Made by a program: the position numbers and the translations under genes
NCBI GenBank assembly: GCA_019117125.1
Contig: DXAL01000048.1
Coordinates: 1-64,000, forward strand
DNA: 64,000 bases
Reading direction: 5' to 3'
Source of the DNA: Candidatus Mediterraneibacter merdipullorum
GTDB taxonomy: Bacteria; Bacillota; Clostridia; Lachnospirales; Lachnospiraceae
Shown here: positions 57,501 to 64,000 of the stretch, piece after piece
How the letters are laid out: each line of letters begins with the position of its first letter
How positions within the stretch are numbered: the first letter of the stretch is position 1
The notes under the pieces: model-generated
What the model saw: only the letters and a program-made list of their open reading frames with translations
Told to the model about the DNA's origin: nothing
Database searches by the model: none

Positions 57501-57605
57501 GGACGGCGGGAAAGCGGCGCGACAGGTCAGGCATTGTCATACATGCGCTCCTGTTGTATGATAGAATTGTTTGAAAAGCGGCATCGCCGGGCAGGAAAGG
57601 AGAAT

Positions 57606-58319
57606 ATGTTTATGCTGGAACAGTTGAAAAAAGAAGTCTATGAAGCAAATATGCTGCTCCCGAAGTACAGCCTCGTGACATTTACATGGGGAAATGTCAG
57701 CGGCATCGACCGGGAGAGCGGTCTTTTCGTTATTAAACCAAGCGGGGTGGAGTATGAGAAGCTCTCTCCGGAAGATATGGTAGTCGTCGACCTGAACGGC
57801 AACAAGGTGGAAGGAAGATACAACCCCTCTTCCGACACGCCGACCCACGTAGTGCTCTACAACCGGTTCCCGAAGATTGGCGGCGTGGTCCACACCCATT
57901 CTGCGTGGGCTACTAGCTGGGCTCAGGCAGGGCGTGCCATTCCCTGCTACGGAACGACCCATGCAGATTACATTTACGGGGAAATCCCCTGTGTGCGCAA
58001 TCTCACAAAGGAAGAAATCGAGGAGGCGTACGAGAAGAATACAGGCGTCCTCATTGCGGATGAATTCGACCGGATGGCAAAGGACTATATTGCGGTGCCG
58101 GCAGTCCTGTGCAAGAACCACGGCGTGTTCACGTGGGGAAAGGATGCGCACGAGGCGGTGCACAATGCAGTGGTGACGGAAGAAGTGGCGAAGATGGCGG
58201 CGCGGAGCGAACTGATTAACCCCCAGGTCAAACCGGCTCCACAGGAACTCCAGGACAAGCACTACTACAGAAAGCACGGCGCGAACGCCTACTACGGACA
58301 GCCGGGAGACAGGGTGTGA
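57606..58319 (+). CDS. araD: L-ribulose-5-phosphate 4-epimerase / class II aldolase
   Basis: [62 protein letters not shown]...[34 protein letters not shown]. Confidence 0.92.
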   Translation: MFMLEQLKKEVYEANMLLPKYSLVTFTWGNVSGIDRESGLFVIKPSGVEYEKLSPEDMVVVDLNGNKVEGRYNPSSDTPTHVVLYNRFPKIGGVVHTHSAWATSWAQAGRAIPCYGTTHADYIYGEIPCVRNLTKEEIEEAYEKNTGVLIADEFDRMAKDYIAVPAVLCKNHGVFTWGKDAHEAVHNAVVTEEVAKMAARSELINPQVKPAPQELQDKHYYRKHGANAYYGQPGDRV

Positions 58320-58339
58320 CAGCCGGGAGGCAGGCTGCA
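58298..58339 (+). repeat. 21-bp tandem duplication spanning the araD stop codon
   Basis: ACAGCCGGGAGACAGGGTGTG / ACAGCCGGGAGGCAGGCTGCA. Confidence 0.85.
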
Positions 58340-58367
58340 GCGGCAGACAAGTCGTAACAGTTCTTCA

Positions 58368-58396
58368 TTGAAAACTCGCGCGGACATCGGTATAAT
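58368..58396 (+). promoter_or_regulatory. SigA-like promoter of ddh
   Basis: TTGAAA - 17 bp - TATAAT. Confidence 0.75.
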
Positions 58397-58440
58397 AGCA
58401 GAAGAGCACAAATGAAACAAACAGAAAAGGAGCAGATAAA

Positions 58441-59427
58441 ATGAGTATCAGAATCGGAATTTCAGGCTACGGCAACCTGGGCAGAGGCATCGAGTGCGCC
58501 ATCAGACAGAATCAGGATATGGAACTTGCAGCGGTATTTACCCGCAGGGCTCCGGAGACGGTATCCATCCTGACAGAAGGCGTTCCGGTATGCCGTGTGG
58601 AAGACGCACCGGAGTGGAAGGACAGGATTGATGTAATGATACTCTGCGGCGGGAGCGCTACAGACCTTCCGGAGCAGACGCCGGAGTATGCCGGCATATT
58701 CAATGTCATCGACAGCTTTGACACTCATGCAAAGATTCCGGAGCACTATGCGGCGGTGGACGCTGCAGCGAAAAAAAGCGGAAAAATCGGCATCATCTCT
58801 GTGGGCTGGGACCCGGGAATGTTCTCCCTCAACCGCCTGTATGGCAATGTGATTCTGCCGGAAGGGAAAGATTACACATTCTGGGGCAAAGGCGTGAGCC
58901 AGGGACACTCCGACGCCATCCGCAGAGTGGAAGGCGTGAAAGATGCAAAGCAGTACACCATCCCGGTAGAGGCGGCTCTTGAGGCGGTGAGAAGCGGGGA
59001 AAACCCGGAGCTTACCACAAGACAGAAACATACGAGGGAATGCTTTGTTGTTCTGGAAGAGGGCGCAGATGCGGCAAAGGTGGAAGAAGAGATAAAGACG
59101 ATGCCGAATTACTTCGCTGACTACGACACGACGGTGTATTTTATCAGTGAAGAAGAATTAAGGAGAGACCACAGCGGCATCCCCCACGGCGGATTCGTTC
59201 TGCGGAGCGGAAAGACCGGATGGAACGGCGAGAACAGCCACCTGATTGAGTACAGCTTAAAGCTGGATTCCAATCCGGAGTTCACATCATCCGTCCTTCT
59301 CGCGTACGCGCGTGCAGCTTACCGGCTTTCTGCGGAAGGACAGAGCGGATGCAGGACAGTGTTTGATATCGCGCCGGCTTATTTAAGCGCGATGAGCGGG
59401 GAAGAACTGAGAAAAAACATGCTGTAA
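58441..59427 (+). CDS. ddh: meso-Diaminopimelate D-dehydrogenase
   Basis: [34 protein letters not shown]...[47 protein letters not shown]. Confidence 0.96.
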   Translation: MSIRIGISGYGNLGRGIECAIRQNQDMELAAVFTRRAPETVSILTEGVPVCRVEDAPEWKDRIDVMILCGGSATDLPEQTPEYAGIFNVIDSFDTHAKIPEHYAAVDAAAKKSGKIGIISVGWDPGMFSLNRLYGNVILPEGKDYTFWGKGVSQGHSDAIRRVEGVKDAKQYTIPVEAALEAVRSGENPELTTRQKHTRECFVVLEEGADAAKVEEEIKTMPNYFADYDTTVYFISEEELRRDHSGIPHGGFVLRSGKTGWNGENSHLIEYSLKLDSNPEFTSSVLLAYARAAYRLSAEGQSGCRTVFDIAPAYLSAMSGEELRKNML

Positions 59428-59438
59428 AAAGGAGGAAT

Positions 59439-61049
59439 GTGCAAATGCGGAGCAAAGAGGAAATCAGAGACATGATAAACGCCGGACAGGCAGTACTTGG
59501 CATAGAGCTTGGCTCCACGAGAATCAAGGCGGTTCTCATCGATACGGACAAGACGCCGGTGGCTTCCGGCAGCTATGACTGGGAGAACCAGTATGTGGAC
59601 CACATCTGGACCTATGATATGGACGAAGTCTGGAAAGGGCTGCGCGGCTGCTACAGCGACCTGGTAAAAAATGTCCGGGAAACATACGGCGCGTCCATCA
59701 CGAACCTTGCAGCCATCGGCATCAGCGCCATGATGCACGGCTATCTTGCATTTGATGAAAAAGACGAACTCCTGGTTCCTTTCCGCACCTGGCGCAATAC
59801 CATCACCGGGGAGGCTTCCGGGAAGCTCTCGGAACTGTTTGCCTACCACATTCCCCAGCGCTGGAGCATCGCCCACCTGTATCAGGCAATCTTAAACGGA
59901 GAGGACCATGTAGATAAAATCCGTTTCTTTACGACCCTTTCCGGATATATCCACTGGAAGCTGACCGGACGCAAAGTGCTCGGAAGCGGCGATGCGGCGG
60001 GCATGTTCCCGATGGATATCAGCGCAAAAGATTTTGACGGCAGGATGCTGGACCAGTTCGACGCTCTTGTGGCTGAGAAAGGATTTCCGTGGAAGATACG
60101 GGACCTGCTCCCGAAAGTACTCCTTGCGGGAGAGAATGCGGGCTGCCTGACAGAAGAAGGGGCAAAGCTCCTGGATGCGGAGGGCAATCTGGCATCGGGC
60201 ATCCCCATGTGTCCGCCGGAAGGCGACGCCGGGACCGGCATGACAGCGACGAACAGTGTGGCTGTGCGGACCGGCAATGTCTCCGCAGGAACAAGTGTAT
60301 TTGCCATGGCGGTACTGGAAAAGGACCTGACAAAGCCCTATGAGGAAATCGACCTCGTGACAACGCCTGCCGGGGACCTGGTGGCAATGGTGCACTGCAA
60401 CAACTGTACTTCCGACCTGAATGCATGGGTTGGACTCTTCAAAGAGTTTGCCGAGAGCTTTGGCATGGATGTGGACATGAACCGGCTTTTCGGCACCCTC
60501 TACAACAAAGCGCTGGAAGGAGATGCGGACTGCGGCGGACTGCTGGCTTATAACTATTTCTCCGGAGAGCACATCACGGGCTTTGACGAGGGACGTCCGC
60601 TCTTTGTGCGCTCGCCTGAGAGCCGGTTTAATCTGGCGAACTTCATGCGGGTGCATCTGTATACCTCTCTCGGTGCGCTCAAGACGGGGATGGACATCCT
60701 GCTCAAAAAGGAGAATGTGAAGCTGGACCGCATGATGGGGCACGGCGGGCTGTTCAAGACAAAAGGCGTCGGACAGAGGATACTTGCCGGAGCTATCAAC
60801 ACGCCGGTGTATGTCATGGAGACTGCCGGAGAGGGCGGCGCGTGGGGCATCGCCCTGCTTGCAGATTACCTGGTCCGCAAAGAGGACGGCGAAAGCCTGA
60901 CAGATTATCTGGACAACAAAGTATTCCATGACGCGGAAGGGACCGGGATGGACCCGGTACCGGAAGACGTGGCGGGATATGAGAAATTCATGGAGAGATA
61001 TGCCAGAGGACTGGCTGTCGAACGTGCCGCGGTGGACTGCGGGATATAG
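59439..61049 (+). CDS. FGGY-family carbohydrate kinase (ribulokinase/xylulokinase-like)
   Basis: [48 protein letters not shown]; downstream of araD/ddh. Confidence 0.9.
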   Translation: MQMRSKEEIRDMINAGQAVLGIELGSTRIKAVLIDTDKTPVASGSYDWENQYVDHIWTYDMDEVWKGLRGCYSDLVKNVRETYGASITNLAAIGISAMMHGYLAFDEKDELLVPFRTWRNTITGEASGKLSELFAYHIPQRWSIAHLYQAILNGEDHVDKIRFFTTLSGYIHWKLTGRKVLGSGDAAGMFPMDISAKDFDGRMLDQFDALVAEKGFPWKIRDLLPKVLLAGENAGCLTEEGAKLLDAEGNLASGIPMCPPEGDAGTGMTATNSVAVRTGNVSAGTSVFAMAVLEKDLTKPYEEIDLVTTPAGDLVAMVHCNNCTSDLNAWVGLFKEFAESFGMDVDMNRLFGTLYNKALEGDADCGGLLAYNYFSGEHITGFDEGRPLFVRSPESRFNLANFMRVHLYTSLGALKTGMDILLKKENVKLDRMMGHGGLFKTKGVGQRILAGAINTPVYVMETAGEGGAWGIALLADYLVRKEDGESLTDYLDNKVFHDAEGTGMDPVPEDVAGYEKFMERYARGLAVERAAVDCGI

Positions 61050-61056
61050 ACAGGAA

Positions 61057-61106
61057 GGTCCGGGTGCAGGGTGCTGTGGCGGCATCCCGTGCCCGGACCG
61101 TTTTTT
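61057..61106 (+). terminator. Terminator after FGGY kinase
   Basis: GGTCCGGGTGCAGGG...CCCGTGCCCGGACCGTTTTTT. Confidence 0.85.
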
Positions 61107-61142
61107 CTTTTGGATAAACAAAAACTTTTGGATAAACAGAAA
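61107..61142 (+). repeat. 18-bp tandem duplication between converging genes
   Basis: CTTTTGGATAAACAAAAA / CTTTTGGATAAACAGAAA. Confidence 0.95.
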
Positions 61143-61149
61143 CTTATAT

Positions 61150-62439
61150 TTACAGCAGTTCCTCAAATGTATCATAGAAGGTCGGATAGGACACTTCCAC
61201 ACACTGACTGTCGAGGATTTTCGTATTCCCTTCCGCTGTCAGCGCGGCGATGCTGAACGCCATGGCGATGCGGTGGTCCAGCAGGGTGTGGATGGCTGCG
61301 CCTTTTAACTTTCCCCCGGTGATGACCATGCCGTCTGCTGCCGGAGTCACCTTGCAGCCCATCGCTGCGAGGTTGTCGCATATCGTCTCGATGCGGTCGG
61401 TCTCTTTGACTTTCAGCTCTGCGGCGTCCCGGATGATTGTCGTCCCTTCCGCCACAGCCGCCATGACTGCGATGACCGGTATCTCGTCGATAAGGGTCGG
61501 GATGATGTCTCCCTGGATGACGGTCCCGTGCAGCCGGCTGGTGCGGACCAGGATGTCCGCTATCTTTTCGCCCCCTTCCACGCGCTCGTTCAGGAGCGTG
61601 ATGTCTCCGCCCATATCTTCGCAGACTTTCAGGATGCCTGCGCGGGTCGGGTTGATGCCCACATTTTCAATCAGGATTTCCGAATCCGGCACAATCAGCC
61701 CGGCAGCGATAAAGTACGCGGCTGAGGAGATGTCTCCGGGAACAGTGACTTTCTGACCGTACAGCTCATTCCCGGGGGTGATGACAGCCGTCGCTTTTGT
61801 GCTGTCCAGGGCATAGACGGAGCGGATGTCCGCGCCGAATTCTTTCAGCATGAGCTCTGTGTGGTTCCGGGACAGAGAAGGCTCGGTGACGGATGTCTCG
61901 CCTTCTGCATACAGTCCCGCCAGCAGGATGCAGGATTTGACCTGGGCGGAAGCCACCGGGGAATCATAGTGGATTCCGTGGAGCTCCCCGGGAGTGATAT
62001 AAAGAGGAGCGCAGCCGTTGCGGAGGATGCTGGAGATGTTCGCGCCCATCTGCGACAGCGGTTCGATGATGCGCTTCATGGGACGGGCGTTCAGCGACTC
62101 GTCTCCGGATATCTTTGACTCAAAGGGCTGGCCTGCAAGGATGCCGGAGAGCAGGCGGGTGGTCGTTCCGCTGTTTCCCACATCCAGGATGTGCTCCGGT
62201 GCCGAAAGACCATGGAGCCCTTTGCCGTGCACGGTGACGGTGTCCTCCTTTTCCTCGATATCGATGCCCAGTGTCCGGAAGCACCGGATCGTGGCAAGGC
62301 AGTCCGCTCCTTCCAGGAAACGATGTATCTCTGTGGTGCCCCGGGCGATGGAGCCGAACATCACACAGCGGTGTGAGACGGACTTGTCCCCCGGGACGCT
62401 GATTTTTCCTCTTAAACCTGTAATGCTGCATAATTCCAT
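61150..62439 (-). CDS. aroA: 3-phosphoshikimate 1-carboxyvinyltransferase (EPSP synthase)
   Basis: MELCSITGLRGKISVPGDKSVSHRCVMFGSIARGTTEIHRFLEGADCLATIRCFRTLG...LDVGNSGTTTRLLSGIL. Confidence 0.97.
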   Translation of the reverse strand: MELCSITGLRGKISVPGDKSVSHRCVMFGSIARGTTEIHRFLEGADCLATIRCFRTLGIDIEEKEDTVTVHGKGLHGLSAPEHILDVGNSGTTTRLLSGILAGQPFESKISGDESLNARPMKRIIEPLSQMGANISSILRNGCAPLYITPGELHGIHYDSPVASAQVKSCILLAGLYAEGETSVTEPSLSRNHTELMLKEFGADIRSVYALDSTKATAVITPGNELYGQKVTVPGDISSAAYFIAAGLIVPDSEILIENVGINPTRAGILKVCEDMGGDITLLNERVEGGEKIADILVRTSRLHGTVIQGDIIPTLIDEIPVIAVMAAVAEGTTIIRDAAELKVKETDRIETICDNLAAMGCKVTPAADGMVITGGKLKGAAIHTLLDHRIAMAFSIAALTAEGNTKILDSQCVEVSYPTFYDTFEELL

Positions 62440-62455
62440 GATGAATCTGTCCTTC

Positions 62456-63553
62456 CTATGTCTCGTAAACGATATAATGATATTTCTGCAGGAGTTCCAC
62501 CGCTTTTGCGGAAGAAGCCCCGTCGTAGAACTCGATGCGGAGCGCGCCCTCTTCAAACTCCCGGTTGTGGATGATGCCGATGTTTTTGATATTGATGTTG
62601 TTGCTCGCCAGGATGGTGGCGATGGTGGCGATGCCTCCTGCTTCGTCGATGATATCGCAGTAGAGGGCAAACTGTTTCTTGATCGGACCTGCCGAGCCCT
62701 CGGGCATGGAATCCCGGTAGCCGCGGGATGTCTCGAACAGTGTGTAGAGCCTGTCCTCATCTCCGGAATCGACGGCGTCCTTTGCCTGCCTGAGCGCCTG
62801 GATATAGCTGTCCAGGATGTGAGAGATATTTCCCCCGTTTTTCAGGCATATCTGCTGCCACATGACCGGTGAGGACGATGCGATGCGGGTGATGTCCTTG
62901 AACCCTCCGGCAGCCAGCGCCTTCATCAGCCTGTCCGGAGTATCGTGGTCGCGCACGTAATTGACCAGCGTGGCTGCGATGATATGGGGCAGGTGGCTGA
63001 TGGTCCCGGTGACCAGGTCGTGTTCCCGGTAGTCCAGGACGATGGGGATGGCTTTGAGCGATGAGAGGAACTCCCGGAAGGATTCGACTTCCGGGGCAGG
63101 CACCTTCTCTGAGGGAGTCAGGATATAGTAGGCATTCTCGATGAGATGCGCCCGGGCGTTTGCAAAACCGCTCTTTTCCGAACCCGCCATGGGATGCCCG
63201 CCGATGAAGCAGCTCTCCATGCCGAGCGCGGCGGCTTCCTCGTGGATGGAAGTCTTTACGCTCCCCACGTCCGTCAGGATGCAGCCGCTGCCCATAACGG
63301 ACTTTAACTGCGCCAGATAGGCGGTATTGCACGATACCGGCGCGCACAGGAAGATATAGCGGCAGCCGGAAAAGCTCTCGTCGATGGAAGAGCAGGCGGT
63401 GTCTATGAGATTGTCCTGTACAGCGAGCGCCAGTGTCTCCCGGCTCTTGTCAAATGCGATGAGCTCATGCTCCGGGTAGTACTTCCGGATGGCTTTTGCC
63501 ACGGAGCCGCCGATGAGCCCGAGCCCGATAAATCCGATCTTGGATGATGTCAT
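62456..63553 (-). CDS. tyrA: Prephenate dehydrogenase with C-terminal ACT domain
   Basis: KIGFIGLGLIGGSVAKAIRKYYPEHELIAFDKSRETL...GGHPMAGSEKSGFANARAHLIENAYYILTP; C-terminal ACT-like domain. Confidence 0.94.
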   Translation of the reverse strand: MTSSKIGFIGLGLIGGSVAKAIRKYYPEHELIAFDKSRETLALAVQDNLIDTACSSIDESFSGCRYIFLCAPVSCNTAYLAQLKSVMGSGCILTDVGSVKTSIHEEAAALGMESCFIGGHPMAGSEKSGFANARAHLIENAYYILTPSEKVPAPEVESFREFLSSLKAIPIVLDYREHDLVTGTISHLPHIIAATLVNYVRDHDTPDRLMKALAAGGFKDITRIASSSPVMWQQICLKNGGNISHILDSYIQALRQAKDAVDSGDEDRLYTLFETSRGYRDSMPEGSAGPIKKQFALYCDIIDEAGGIATIATILASNNINIKNIGIIHNREFEEGALRIEFYDGASSAKAVELLQKYHYIVYET

Positions 63554-63779
63554 AGTAAGCTGTGTCCTTTCTGTCTGCGCGGTGAAAAATAAGTCCTGAC
63601 CGCGCTTATGAGTCCTATTTTACCATTTTACGGGGAAAAGGTAAACTCTTACTATTCTTTATGAAAAATGAATAAAATAGTTGTAATCATACGGTAATTT
63701 TAGTACAATATATCCATGATGTGCCTGCCGGAACGTGCAGATGGCAGGCGAAATAACTACATAACAAGGAGGCAGCAGC

Positions 63780-64000
63780 ATGAAGGTTTACAGAACAGAC
63801 GAAATCAGGAACGTAGTATTGCTCGGACACGGCGGAAGCGGAAAGACAAGTCTTGTCGAGGCAATGCTGTATGTATCGGGTGCGTCGAACCGCATGGGCA
63901 AAGTTTCAGATGCCAGTACGGTGAGTGATTTTGATAAAGAGGAGCAGAAACGCGGATTTTCCATCAGCACGAGCCTGATTCCCATTGAGTGGGAGAAAGC
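63780..64000 (+). CDS. Elongation factor G-like GTPase, N-terminal part (cut by window edge)
   Basis: MKVYRTDEIRNVVLLGHGGSGKTSLVEAMLYVSGASNRMGKVSDASTVSDFDKEEQKRGFSISTSLIPIEW. Confidence 0.9.
   Translation, partial: MKVYRTDEIRNVVLLGHGGSGKTSLVEAMLYVSGASNRMGKVSDASTVSDFDKEEQKRGFSISTSLIPIEWEK

Overview
This 64 kb window is a chromosomal segment of a Gram-positive, Lachnospiraceae/Clostridia-like anaerobe. That placement is inferred from gene content: topA-codY, CIRCE-groESL, a pheS T-box, an anaerobic cobalamin pathway and diaminopimelate dehydrogenase. No species call is made. Core genes include topA (partial), codY, groES/groEL, guaB, aroK, yqeG, efp, nfo, argS, pheS/pheT, queA, rpsB, tsf, ddh, aroA, tyrA and an EF-G-like gene cut by the right edge. 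The main pathway block (21.5-34.2 kb) is an anaerobic cobalamin/cobalt-transport cluster: cobO, a cobalamin riboswitch, cbiMNQO, cbiK, cbiD, cbiL, cbiF, cbiH, cbiET, cbiA, cobT and cobS. cbiG (51.1 kb) and cbiJ (54.6 kb) lie apart from it. Other features are a large CnaB/VaFE adhesin with a PTPQTG sorting motif, two NlpC/P60 paralogs, a MarR-regulated heterodimeric ABC exporter, amt-PII, and an accessory stretch at 39.4-45.3 kb. The most interesting observations are: (1) a two-gene module of an HTH-adaptor protein plus a compact HipA-like kinase; (2) a recurrent pattern of short imperfect tandem duplications around gene ends and starts, several carrying copies of the stop codon; (3) a run of damaged genes (SPFH, LysR, aldo/keto reductase, and a MATE gene fused to a GH18 3' end); (4) two Rpn/PD-(D/E)XK remnants joined by 4-bp overlaps to functional genes. 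All family names come from recognising motifs by eye. No database search was run.
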